Below are positions 44,599 through 58,000 of a stretch of DNA of 64,000 nucleotides, one piece after another. The translations under genes and the position numbers were made by a program. The notes under the pieces were generated by a model. The model did no database searches. It saw nothing but the letters and a program-made list of their open reading frames with translations, and was not told the origin of the DNA. The number at the start of each line of letters is the position of its first letter. Within the stretch, counting starts at the first letter, position 1. Source of the stretch: Ananas comosus (taxonomy: Eukaryota; Streptophyta; Magnoliopsida; Poales; Bromeliaceae); contig NC_033638.1 in the NCBI RefSeq assembly GCF_001540865.1, forward strand, positions 166,159 through 230,158, in the 5' to 3' direction.

Positions 44599-47500
44599 AT
44601 GGCGTGCTCCAAAAGATGGAGTGTGACCTACACCAAACACATGAAGCAGAAGAGAAAAATTTATCAGGATGGGGTACTTGAACTCAATGCTTCAGGTGAC
44701 AAGGTATATCTACGCCTGCCAAATCCCCTGCGAAGAAGTGTATTTTCTGATGCAACTAATCTCATGCTATTGACTTTGGATTCTTGTGATGCTAGTTTTG
44801 CTTCAAGAACTCATGCAAGTTTCTTATCAATGATCTGGATTTGTTGCATTACTATTTCCTGGAAAAGTTGTCTTATTTGCTTTCTTGTCAGAGAGGTTCT
44901 TGTGCTTTTGTCATCTGTTTGACCTTGTTATGCAACTAAAAATTGGTGATTGCATTGATTGTAACATTTGTAGAAGTTCATGGATGCAATAGTCTATCTA
45001 ATTTATTGTATCTCGTTAGACTGGTTAACTTGTTCTATTTATCCTCATTCTAAATTTCGATCTTCAGTGATATTCTCTATGTTGGTAATTCTGCAATAGC
45101 ATGTTTATTTCCTTACAAACTCAGGTTATGCTGTATGATGAGAGTGAGAAACTCATTGACGGCAAATTTTTAAGAAAAGATGATGTGGTTGAGTGTGGTG
45201 GATCTCTGACCTTGGAAGCTTATCTTGTTGACATTGGGGATCCTATTGGAGACCAAAAGGAATTTGCAGATATGGATACAAGACATAGAGATAAGCAGCA
45301 CGGAAGTTCTCAAACACTGGGAGAGAAGGGTAAACATTTTTCTGTTTGCCTTTTGAATTATTTCCTTTAAGCAACAGCACTGCATGTCTCAGCTTGCAAC
45401 AAAAATTCTGGTATGCCATTGTCCGTATTCAGAGTAAATCTTTTCTGCTTCCTTATGCTAATATATCATTTTTGTAGAAAACAACAAAAGCTTGTTGCAA
45501 CGAAAAACACCAGAATCAAAGGGACGATGCAAAACTGTCGGTGAGTACTGCTAGAGATCTTTTCAGTTCTTTGATATATGATGGTACTGAAATTTTAATT
45601 TCTTGTTAAACTACCCATATCCCTCAGAGAGCAAAGCAACAAAATGTAAAAGTAGACCACCGCAGAATTATTCAAAGACCAATTCAAGCTGCATCAATGG
45701 TCAGTCTATCTTTTTTGTATATATTTTGATAAGAGGCTACTATTTAGCTTTCATTATTGATTTCTTTTATGTTTGATGACAATAACCTTGCTGTACTACT
45801 GGGCTGTTGCTTGATAACATTTTTTTTTTTTCGGTGCTTGTACTACTTACCATTTGATAAACCTAATCTTCTCAATTGATTTTCCTGTCATAGCAAGCAA
45901 GAAGATTGTATTTAGTGGTTTAGTGTACCAGAAGGTCCTCTGCATTCAATACATGCCACTTTGAAAGGCTAGCATTACATTAGTTAGACACTGTAGATGT
46001 TAGCATTATTTGCAACATTCTCTGTGATCCTGGCATTACATGTCATAGTCTGAATTTCCTTTCTAAAGAGCAAAATGGTGTTCTGTGCTGATATATTCAT
46101 TTCAGGTCTAGAAAAGTGGGATAGAAAAGCGAGAAGTGTTAGGAGTTCTCATTGCTTTCGTAGGAGCTTTATGCATGCTTTTTATGAATAGAAGCTATAG
46201 GGGCTAAGTCCTGTAAATTCATTAAAGAGGGAAAAGGAAAATATCCTTTATGGTTTATGCATGCTTGACAAGCTGCGTTCTGATGTGCTGTGTCGTCTGG
46301 AGTAGAGGGCAAGGAGTTCCCTTTTTTTTTCGTCAACATAATATTGTCGAGATACCCCCTGATGTTCAAAAATCCTTCGTTGCACATCCATTGTTCAGAT
46401 ATTTTGATTCTTTTTTTTTTTCTTTTTTTTTTTTTGAGAAAACAGGGATATACCCTATTTGCAAAGGAAGATATTTTGATTCTTAAACATAATTGCTGTG
46501 TGAAAAAAAATTCAATGACAGTTGGTTAAATTGGAGAAAACAATTGATGAAATTCATTATTAATTTTGTTCTTCCCAAATTTGAACTCTCAAGTTGATCA
46601 AATGCCAACTTGTTTCCAAGAAATTTCCCTCAGGTTAGTAAGCAATTCTATCGTATGAGGGTAAATGCTAATAAGAGGCATCTGAAGTCTTTTGGAATCG
46701 GTTTCTTTTCTTTATGAAAACTCATGAAAAACATTATGTCTAGTCCTCAAGACATAAACACTGGTGGTGTGCCAGCAATGTAGAGTTCCATACTATGTAT
46801 TAGCATGCTGAAGTGTTGCAGCATGAATCTTGCAAACAAGGGAATCCACGGTAGAGAGGCAACTGCCAAGTACATATATGAGATTGTTTATCAAATGGCT
46901 AGTGATGCACAAGAATATGTGGGCAATCCAACTTTCCTAAGATTTCCACCACTTTATGCCTCTTTGGCAAAGCTTGTCTTCACTGTGGTACACTCTAAAG
47001 CTAAAGTCAAGTTTTTCTACCATGTAAATCTGACAACTGCAATTACCTCGGGATTTCCTTCAAGTGCCAAATCGAAGTCCCCTACATTGTAAAGCTTAGA
47101 AAGTTCTGTTTGTAACGACTAATGAGTCCTCCAAAGATCCAAGAATAGCGTGTCGTTGCAAGACTATTTGCAGAAGAAAGATTTTACATGCATAACATAT
47201 GTTCTTAAGGACTCTTTTAAGGACAAGAACAAAATTAATATGAAAATTTACTCCTTTATCCTAATTTATAGGTTCTTTGCATTCTTGTAGAGTGGAATGT
47301 CCTATACACCACCCAATTAACTCAAAAGGCAAAGAAGTATCATGATGGGATCTTGCGACTTGTACAAAGTGGTTCACTTACCAAACAGGTTTGTTTATTC
47401 CCTTAGTGATCTTCATTGTAAAAGATCCTTCTGTGAGCTCAATTTTGGTGGATTGAATTATTTAAATTGTGTGTCTAAAAGAAACCTCTCTAAGCAAATA

Positions 47501-50500
47501 CTTGAATGGAAACTAGAGGATCACAGCTTATGTCTTTGGCATTTGAATGAATTTTTAATCCATCAGAAAGATTTAAATAATTACTACTAGGATGGTCGCA
47601 ATATGGACATTGAAGGATACATTTCCCTATTCTTATGGCTTTACAGTTTCCGACTTCTATTCTTTGAGAAACATTATGCTCATCTTATGATACTCAGAAG
47701 TAATGACTCATATTTGAGGCTCGCTTAATCGTGAACAGTATTTTCATTGAATTGCCACAGTATAATTGGTACTGTTATTGATTTTTTGTTTTTAAAGTTT
47801 CTGCAGAATGAGGCTTGCTTAATCATGAACAGTATTTTCACTGAACCGCCACAGTATAATCAGTACTTTTGTTGATATTTTGTTTTTAAAGTTTCTGCAG
47901 AAATGAGATATTCTCTAAATCGTGTCCCTATAACTTAACTACATATTCCATGTGTTGCAAATTGTTTCTTTTTGTTTACTTGCAATTATTTATGGTAAAG
48001 TGGAAACTACATTTTATTAGAAAAAGAAAAAAAAAGGGTTTAGCTTTTTCATGAGCCTACTGTTTCTAACTTGCATTATCTTGACTATCAACTGTTACGT
48101 ACCTGACTCTACGCAACCGGTCGATGATGATAATTCGCTGAGACGAGGATGGCGTGGAGGATGATGGCCAAACAACTGGTATCTCGACAACTACTCGTCC
48201 GAATACTTGCGATTAGGTAAATGATGAAAGGAAGAGAAGGGGTTAAGTGAGGAAGGAAAAGAATGGAAGAGAGAGAGAGAGAGAAACGGATAGTTGAAGA
48301 TTTGGAGGTGAAGAAGAAGGAGGAAGAAGATGATAAGAAGAGTCAAGATTAACAATTTCCATAAAACCTAATTAGGTTACAATCTGCCTCTTTATTCCCT
48401 ATACAATGGACTAAAATGCGATTAATAAAACTAAACAATGCTAAATGAGAATTGAATTATGAATCGGGCTGCTCAGCCTCCTCGTGGGTCGAATTCGATG
48501 GAACATGGGCCTGCAAGGGAAACGACTTGGCCCAATGACCTCTTGTTGCCGGATAAGCGGGTTCCGGGTCCTTCTCCTCTCAATCTCCACAATCCGCCGG
48601 GTATTGGGTTCGCCTTTTTTATCCGCTCCATCCTCCTCTATCTCCGATCCGAAGTTCCGCCCTGCTCCCAGTTTCTACGCCATCACCTATCCCTTCCTAC
48701 TGTCGCCACTTCCCCCATGGACTCCCCTGCTCCATCCCGATCACCATGGCTGACCTGTTCATGCTCCCCGGCTCCCTACAAGGAAAAGCTAAGCTCCCAT
48801 TATCACTTCATCTCTTCTCTTTTTATTCTTTCCTAATTACTCTGATTACCCTAACTCCTCCTACATGGCAGATGTAACACTCCCCCTCCCTTAATCGGAT
48901 CCTTGTCCTCAAGGATCGAAAGAAGGGAATTGACTCTTAAGAACCCTGTGATCTTCCCATGTAGCGTGCTCGTCGGAAAGGTTCACCCATTTTACCAACA
49001 CTTCAGTCACAACCTTATTATCCTTTTGCACCATCCTCCTCTCCAGGATCTTCTCAGGCTCCGTCCGTATCTCATCGTCTTCTCGTAAGGTTGGCACGTT
49101 CGGTGAAGCCGGCACAGCTGCTGGGGGACTTTTCTTTAACAGCGACACATGAAACACTGGGTGCACCCTCGACCCCTCAGGCAGTTGCAACTTGTATGCG
49201 ACTGGACCGATGCGCTCCACAATTTGGAAAGGTCCGTAATACCTCGCAGCTAACTTCAAGTTCCTTCTTATAGCCACAGTGGTTTGTCTATAAGGTTGTA
49301 ATTTGAGGTATACCCAATCTCCTATGGCATATTCTTTCTCCTTCCGATGCCTGTCGACCTGTTGTTTCATCCTACTACGTGCCACTTGTAGCCGATCCCT
49401 TAGTTCACGAGTTAAGCCTTCCCTTTCCTTAGCCCAGTCTCTAACTTCCGGAGATGTGCTAGAGGTAATTGAGGTCACCAAATAGTTGGGGGGAGGGTAT
49501 CCGTATAGCGCTTCGTATGGGGTCATACCTATCGAGGAGTGGAAACTCGTGTTGTACCACCATTCTGCCAAAGCTAACCAGGAATGCCATTTTTTTGGAT
49601 GTTGGAAGCAAAGGCATCTTAGATAAGTTTCCAAGCATCTATTCACTCGTTCCGTTTGGCCGTCAGTCTCCGGATGATAAGCCGAACTCATTTGCAATTT
49701 AGTCCCCATGGACTGAAAAAGCTCCTTCCAAAACTGACTTGTGAATATTTTGTCCCTATCTGAGACTATCCTCTTCGGGCATCCGTGCAATTTACAAATG
49801 GTATCCATGAAAGTTCTCGCTACTCCTGGGGCTGAAAAAGGGTGCTTTAAGGACACGAAGTGGGCGTACTTTGTAAGCCTATCGACCACGACCATAATCG
49901 TATCTTTCCCTTCTGATTTGGGTAGGGCTTCTATGAAATCCATACTTACCTCTTCCCAGACTTGGTGCGGTATAGGTAGTGGCTGCAGTAAGCCTGCATG
50001 TGGAGTTCCATCCACCTTGTTCTGAGCGCATGTTGCACACCCTTTTACCCATTCTTCGACTTCCTTCTTTAATCCCGGCCAGAAAAAATGTTGTTTAATT
50101 CTGCGGTAAGTATTCTGGATACCCGAATGGCCTCCCAATGCGGAGTTGTGCATTTGATCGATAACCTTCTTCCTCAGGTGCCCTGATCCGCCAATGTACA
50201 GCTTACCTTTATACCTCAGCAATTCGCTGCTGTACGAATAATTCCCTTGATTAGCTGACTGTAAGGGAAGCTCACAGATCAGCCTTTCGCACTGTGGATC
50301 TCCCAAATAACTCTCTGTCACTTCCTGCACCCAGCTCGGTATCGCCGCTGTTATAGCTAAAGTAACGCCCTCTTCTCCAGTCACTCTTGACAAGGCATCG
50401 GCCGCTGCATTATCCTTTCCCTTCCTGTACTGGATGGTGTAATCAAATCCCATTAACTTCATCATTCCCTTTTGTTGCATCGGGGTCGTCACCCTCTGTT

Positions 50501-53500
50501 CTAATAGATATTTTAGACTTTCGTGGTCCGTCCTAACCACAAAGGTCCTCATGCTCAGATAGTGCTTCCACTTTTGCAAGGCCATGAGTATAGCTAGAAA
50601 CTCCTTTTCATATGTCGACAATCCCAAGTGTTTTCCTCCAATTGCCTTGCTCAGATAAGCAATGGGTTTCTCGTCTTGAGACAATACTGCCCCTATCCCT
50701 GTGTCACACGCATCCACTTCTAAGGTAAAAGATCGATCAAAATTGGGCATCGCTAATACCGGAGCGGTAGTCATAGCAGTTTTCAACTCTTCGAAGGCTA
50801 ATTGGGATTCCTCGCTCCAACAAAACTGATCTTTTCTTAGTAAGTCGGTTAAGGGTTTACTTATCCTTCCATATCCTTGAATGAACTTTCGGTAGTATCC
50901 TGTTAATCCTAAAAATCCCCTAAGCTCTTTAACCGACTTAGGTGTTGGCCAATTGATCATAGCCTCAATTTTGGTCGGATCTGTAGCTACGCCCTCTGCT
51001 GAAATTATGTGGCCTAAATATTCCACCTGATCTTGCCCAAAGTAACACTTGCTCCGTTTAGCATATAATTGATTTCTCCGCAACTCTTCCAATGTGATCC
51101 GCAAGTGTTTCACGTGATCCTCCAGACTTTTACTATAGACCAATATATCATCAAAGAACACCAAAATGAACTTCCTTAGATAGGGTTCGAACGTACAATT
51201 CATAATCGCCTGGAAAGTGGCAGGTGCGTTGGTGAGGCCAAAGGGCATAACCCGAAACTCATAATGCCCTTGATGAGTTCGGAATGCTGTCTTTGGAACA
51301 TCGGCGGGGTCCATCCTGATTTGATGATAGCCGGATCGAAGATCTATTTTGGAGAAGTGTTTCGAACCTCCCAGCTCGTCTAATAAATCATCGATGATAG
51401 GTATGGGGAATTTATCCTTTATGGTAAATTTGTTAAGTTGACGGTAATCAATACACATCCTCCAACTTCCGTCTTTTTTCTTAACCAACAAAGCCGGTGA
51501 AGCGAATGGGCTGGTACTCCTCTGTATTATTGAGTTATTCAATAGTTCCCTTATTTGTTTCTCAATCTCTTCTTTTTGCTCATAAGAATACCTATACGGC
51601 CTTACGTTAATGGGAGCCGTGTTGGGTTGTAGCAGAATTTTGTGGTCCTCGACGCGGGCTGGTGGCATCCCCTTCGGCTCCTCGAAAACATCCTTATATT
51701 GCTCCAGAACCTGCTGAATCCAGGGGTGGACGTTTACTGTGGCCTCAGTTTTGTCGGGCACCAATTGGTGGCTCAACAGATAGCACTCCCCCGTACCCAT
51801 CTCCTGGTTCCATTGGGCTGCAGTGATCATTTTAAACTTGGCTCCTTCCTCAATTCCCTTCAACTCCAATTTCTGCCCGTCCTTCACGATGGTAACAGAA
51901 TTTAACAGGAAATCGAAAGTCACCTTCCCGTAAGACTTAAGCCAGTCAATGCCCAGCACAATGCTGACCCCTTCGATTCGAATTACCCGCAACTCCGTTA
52001 CAAACCTTTGTCCCTGCATAGTCCATGAGAATTCAGGACACTTAAGTTTGCTTAACATCTTATGTCCATCGGCTATGGTTACCACCAGAGGCGAGGCTGC
52101 TTCCATCCTCGCTCCAATTTCCTTGGCTACCCGTAAATCGATGAAACTATGCGTGCTCCCGGTGTCGATTAGAAGGGTGAGCGTTTTGTTCTTTGCTTCG
52201 CCCCGTATCTTAATGGTGTCTTGAGGCTTCTCCCCATTTAGCACATGGACTGAAACCCCGATTTCCTGCGCTTCTTCACTATCAGGTATAGCCCCTGACC
52301 CTTGCTCTTCTCCGTCTACAACTCCTCCTTCTCCCGTTTCTTCTTGCAAACAATCCTCATCGTAGACTTCGATAATTTCCTCGGAAGCCTGTAAAGTATT
52401 TAAGGATTTATTGTTGCATACATGTCCTGGATGATACTTGTCTCCGCACCTGAAGCACAGTCCTGCTGCTCTCCGTTGTTCTATTAATTGCCTGTTGGCC
52501 GGGTTCTGAATTACGTGATTTCTTTGTGAAGTTTGGTACGGGTTTTTTAAATTTTCGCCAGCCTTATTAAGCCCAGTTCCAGTGTTGCCTCTGTAGGGCG
52601 AGGATGATTGGTACGGACCTCCCGAGCCTTTGGGTAAATACTTATTCCTTCTATTGAGCGCGGCTATGGCTTTCTCATGCAACTGTGCTTGTTCATAAGT
52701 CTCTTCCAACGTTTTTGGATGTGCGATGTCCAAGAAGTGAATCAACTCCTCTTTGAGCCCGTTAATATAACATGCAATGAAGTATTCTTCAGTCAGATGC
52801 GGATTGTAGTAAAGTAATTGGTACCTTAATTCTTCAAACCTCTCTTGATATTTTTCGCAAGTTCCCGTGTGTTTCAAGTTGCTGAACTCTCGGATCAGGT
52901 ACCTTTCCCCTACGTGTGCAAATCTCCGACACACTGCTTCGGTAAATTCGTCCCAAGAAACCATCTGTTTATTGATGAAATACCCTTGCTTCCATGTCTT
53001 CGCTTTGCCGCTCAGATGCATCGTTGCTACACTTAACCATTGATGTTGAGGTATTTGATATAGCTCGAAGTATTGTTCGCAATTTTCGATCCAACTTCTG
53101 GGATCTTCCCCATCGAATGACGGAAAATCTAAGCGAGGGTATGGTAAATGCTGGTGATGATTGAAACTTCGATGACCCCACGGATAAGTGTGCTCTTCCT
53201 CCATCTCAAGTGGTTTGCTTGGCGTTGGTAGAATGCCTTTGCCCTTCTCTTCTCTGATCATAAATGGTGTGCTACTACTTCCCGGCTTGAACTTGCGTTC
53301 GGATGAGGGCCCATCGCCTTGAGTCTTGAGTGTAGGTGGCTGGACGGATATAAGCTTCAGCAGCTCCTCATGTCTCCTGGCGGCCTCCGCTTGCAGCAAC
53401 TCGAACTGTTTCTGCCCTGTATCCCTTACTTCGGCTATCTGTTGGGTAAGTACCTCTATATTAACTTGTTGCTCCGTTCCCAACTTCTGGTACTTCTCTT

Positions 53501-55044
53501 CTAAAGAGTGAATATGATCACTAATATCCCTTAGTCGGGTCCCTTCAGCCATATCTATGTCTTCCAAATATTCTTTTGGATTGAATCGGAACTTGTTGCC
53601 TCGCTTGCCCCCAATCTTGTCGTGCCTGTGGGATAATTTGATCTGAGGAGTGTGGGGGATTTCCTCTGATCAAACGGTAACTTCAGAGTTATGTGTGGTG
53701 ATTCCTTTTGTCCAATTCTGACCGTAGTGCAGAATCGGCAGCGCAGAAATCTTACCCGCAGTTAAACTCAACAATGCCTAGATTGGAGTTAGGAAGCGAT
53801 TTCACCACACAGGGCCCTGGGGTCGGACCGCTCTGATACCAATTGTTACGTACCTGACTCTACGCAACCGGTCGATGATGATAATTCGCTGAGACGAGGA
53901 TGGCGTGGAGGATGATGGCCAAACAACTGGTATCTCGACAACTACTCGTCCGAATACTTGCGATTAGGTAAATGATGAAAGGAAGAGAAGGGGTTAAGTG
54001 AGGAAGGAAAAGAATGGAAGAGAGAGAGAGAGAGAAACGGATAGTTGAAGATTTGGAGGTGAAGAAGAAGGAGGAAGAAGATGATAAGAAGAGTCAAGAT
54101 TAACAATTTCCATAAAACCTAATTAGGTTACAATCTGCCTCTTTATTCCCTATACAATGGACTAAAATGCGATTAATAAAACTAAACAATGCTAAATGAG
54201 AATTGAATTATGAATCGGGCTGCTCAGCCTCCTCGTGGGTCGAATTCGATGGAACATGGGCCTGCAAGGGAAACGACTTGGCCCAATGACCTCTTGTTGC
54301 CGGATAAGCGGGTTCCGGGTCCTTCTCCTCTCAATCTCCACAATCCGCCGGGTATTGGGTTCGCCTTTTTTATCCGCTCCATCCTCCTCTATCTCCGATC
54401 CGAAGTTCCGCCCTGCTCCCAGTTTCTACGCCATCACCTATCCCTTCCTACTGTCGCCACTTCCCCCATGGACTCCCCTGCTCCATCCCGATCACCATGG
54501 CTGACCTGTTCATGCTCCCCGGCTCCCTACAAGGAAAAGCTAAGCTCCCATTATCACTTCATCTCTTCTCTTTTTATTCTTTCCTAATTACTCTGATTAC
54601 CCTAACTCCTCCTACATGGCAGATGTAACATCAACACTGGGCTTTATGCTATTATTTGGTTTTACTAAGTGTCTGGTGTGGCATTGCCAAATAATTAGGC
54701 GTGGGAGTCACAGAATACACAGTAATGTGTAGATGTACATAGCATTTTCATGTATAGACACATGGTTGCCATTCTCCTATAGTCCTATTACAATTTTTAG
54801 TTGATGAACATAATTCTGTCCCAAATGCTTATTCAATATGAGAAGAGCAACACTTACATTGCCTCTTCTCTCTGTAATCATATATGTCGAGTACTATTCC
54901 TGACAAGTATACCAACCACGTTCATTTATGGCTAGACTATGAAGTATGAACTCTGTCATATTCTTCTAACTACTGGATACAACCTTTGCATATATGATTT
55001 TTTTAAACCCTTATGACAACATTCGTCTGAACACCCTCAGTTTT

Positions 55045-55087
<43 letters not shown>

Positions 55088-58000
55088 AGTTTGAGCTCCA
55101 TACTTTCCCATGGTTTTTCCAATAATATGTGGCACATGGTGTGCCATTCCTTTTGTCTATCTTCTTGTTCTTGCAGTATAGTTATCTACTTTTGCTATTT
55201 AGCTTTTCTTAACCTAATGAAATGCCTTCTCCAATGCTTGAATCCCTGTATATGGCTGTTTAACCCAAATACTGACTATGGGACCATTATTTTGAGTTTC
55301 AACTAGTTCTGTGTGTTAATATATTTATGTTTCTTTATCATCTTTCCTTCTCCTATTTGATCTTATGGATAGCCAGAGTCTACCTAATAATAGCTTATCT
55401 TGTATAGAAATCAATTGCTTCCAAAGGGCCTCGCTCAACTCCTCAGCCGTACTAAAAAATAAACTTTTTAACTTAGCTAGAAGCTCATTTTGAAAGTGGT
55501 AGGATCATTAGGGCAATGTACCAGTACAACTCTTCTAGTTTATTATGAGGCTGCAGAGTTTGTGATTGTACTTCTTATCATGCTTGAATACTACTTCAGC
55601 GCAAGTTAGAAGTAGATTCATGTGCTCACTCAAACATTGTGGAAATAATTGGCCAGATTAAACTTCATCCTTATCTGTTGTGCATCTAAAATTTTCTGTG
55701 TTCTCTGTACTTTGGACAAATATGGATATTGAAAATTGGGAATAAAGGATGTTAGATGAAACTATTGATTCTCTTAGTTGCTTTTCCGACTTTCTAATTA
55801 GATAGTTGGTTTGTGGCTGAATTAGAGAGTTAGAGAGGAAAGGGACTAAGAGAGTAAAAGAGAAAGAGATGAGACGTACAAAGAAAGAGAGAAACATATT
55901 TAAACTTTCTCTCTAGTAGTATCATTGTGAGATTTGGTGAGAGCTAGGCACGATGTGGGGTTTTCCAAAATAGTGAAGTGAAATAAAATGTGATCTGTGA
56001 GTTGTGAGTGATGTATGAAAGTTTTGTAATAAAATTAGTGTTTGTTTAAGTTATTGTGCGAGTTCGGTACCAACTGATTTTACATTTTTAGTGATCCCAT
56101 TGTTGTGCAGATTAACATTGAATGCATGGAATGTGCGATTAAGTGTGATTTATCCAACTATATTGTTGGAATTTTTGTGCCACGTATTCTGCTGGAAGTA
56201 ACTCATTCAATAAGTATTGAACAGCTAAATTGTACTTGTTGCATATTTTGCATTTTTGTAAAAAAATATTTTGCAAGCTCTTGCATTTGCAGATCCTTTT
56301 GTTAAAAGAAGATGGTACAATACTTAGCAACAAGTACCTTAACTCCATAGACTCTGTGGAAAGTGGGAGTAAATACGAATTACCCAATTATCTCGTTGAA
56401 ATTTGTGAGCCACGAATTCTTCAGGAAGGTGATGTTTCGTACATGCCACAGTAGAATGCTTTCTTTTGTCAGTCTCTATCATTCCCTCCTCATTTTAGGT
56501 AATAATATGTTTTACTGGTATGCAGATATCAAGAATGGTCCCTCACAAGTTGCTAGCCCTTGCATCTCAAGGAACACGAAGATCAAAAGTAATTGCAAAA
56601 ACTGTTATAAGGAAACTAAGGCCTAATGACTAATTTGTGTATAGAAGCAGTTCCTTTATGATGACTAACTTTTATATAGAAGTGGGCTCTTTTTACTTAT
56701 GTTTATGAGTTTCATACATTTTTATCATGTGTAGCTAATTAAACAATTTGCAAAAATTCTAGAGAAAGGGCGTTTAGAACAAGGCGCAACTTTAGGCAGC
56801 CCAGAGATTGACAAGCTTACAAGTAGTAAGAATGATACTACATTACGTGATGGTTCGTCTACTCTTACCGGATTTCTTTCTCATACCTTATACTTTCTTG
56901 ATCATGTTCCTTTAAGGAATTGGTGTATGTTGTTGAATGCTCAAGGCTAAGGATTTAAGTGCCTATCGGTATGAGCAGTGCCTACCGTGCTGTACCATAC
57001 CGATAAGATATCAGCACGATATAACCCCCATGCCGATGGCAGGGCTCAAGACCCTCTTTTTTTCTAATTACATCAATGAAGTACAAAATAATTGATACAG
57101 AATATTTAAAGAGCCATTAACATATATTGGTGCCGAAGAAAATCAATATTTTATGCCAAAATGTGTTGGCAATGGCACACATTTGCACCACATAGCATGC
57201 ATTGTGGTGTATCGTGCTAGCAAGTGCTCAGCACAACCGCGTGCCACACACTTAAATCCTTGCTCAAGGTTTTTCCATGTAAATCTGTGTGTTTTTCTTT
57301 TGTTTCTTCTTGTGGTTTGTTTATTTTGTGTTTGCCATTTTGTTTCCGTTTGTGCGTTTGTCGTAACAATCTTAACATCGTATCATTAAAATTAATTTTT
57401 TATATTTAATTTATATTTCATTTCCCACTATGATTTAACGCTTGACTGTGATTTTGTTGGCTTTCTAGCTTCTCAGATTCTTTCCATCCTTAAGAAGCCA
57501 TTGCCGAAAGTGGAGTGTGGCAAGAGGAAGCTACCAGTTGCAAATGCTCTTTCAGCGATACCTTCAGACATCACTATGAGAGACATTGAAAGTCAGAATA
57601 AGGCGAATTTCAATCTCTCTGGAAAAATTGCAGGTGAGGGTAACAAAGAGACTTAACAGGAAGTATTAGATGAATGTGTATCTCAAGGAGTTATTACATC
57701 AATGCTGAAGCTGCTAACATTTCTAATTCAGATGTGGCAACTCCAAGTGGCACTGAGGATGATGGGCTATTTCCAGCTTATGGTCATTCAACTTCTGTTG
57801 ATCAGTATTCTCGGTATTATGCTACATTTAGAAAAATTCTATATGAAATAGTTGTCTTGTGGTATATCAAGTGTTTGATTTGTTGATTTCCCTTTCACCT
57901 CAAATCTGTAGATATGATTTCTTTTGAAGTTGAGCTTTAGGTCTCTTAATCTTGAAAAATGTATTGCTTTTTAACCGGGTTTTGGTGTTGTGTATGCCTT

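Larger units (their letters stand above)
48093..54630 (-). mobile_element. Complete Ty3/gypsy chromovirus LTR retrotransposon
   Basis: The 6538-bp element is flanked by the 5-bp duplication TCAAC (48088-48092 and 54631-54635). Both LTRs are 787 bp, begin TGTTACGTACC and end AGATGTAACA. I saw no difference between them where compared, so insertion is recent. On the minus strand the order is 5' LTR, tRNA-iMet primer site, single gag-pol frame with C-terminal chromodomain, polypurine tract, 3' LTR. It lies antisense in intron 5 of the DUF2439 gene. All parts needed for autonomous movement appear present; activity is not shown. Confidence 0.96.

Noticed and set aside
46805..47092. 95-codon frame in intron 4 of the DUF2439 gene
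   Set aside because: No family resemblance, and its frame does not fit the flanking exon phases. The exon 4 to exon 5 join is already in phase without it.
48459..48836. 125-codon frame present in both LTRs of the chromovirus
   Set aside because: It lies within LTR sequence on the strand opposite to gag-pol and has no recognised domain. Its identity between copies follows from LTR duplication.
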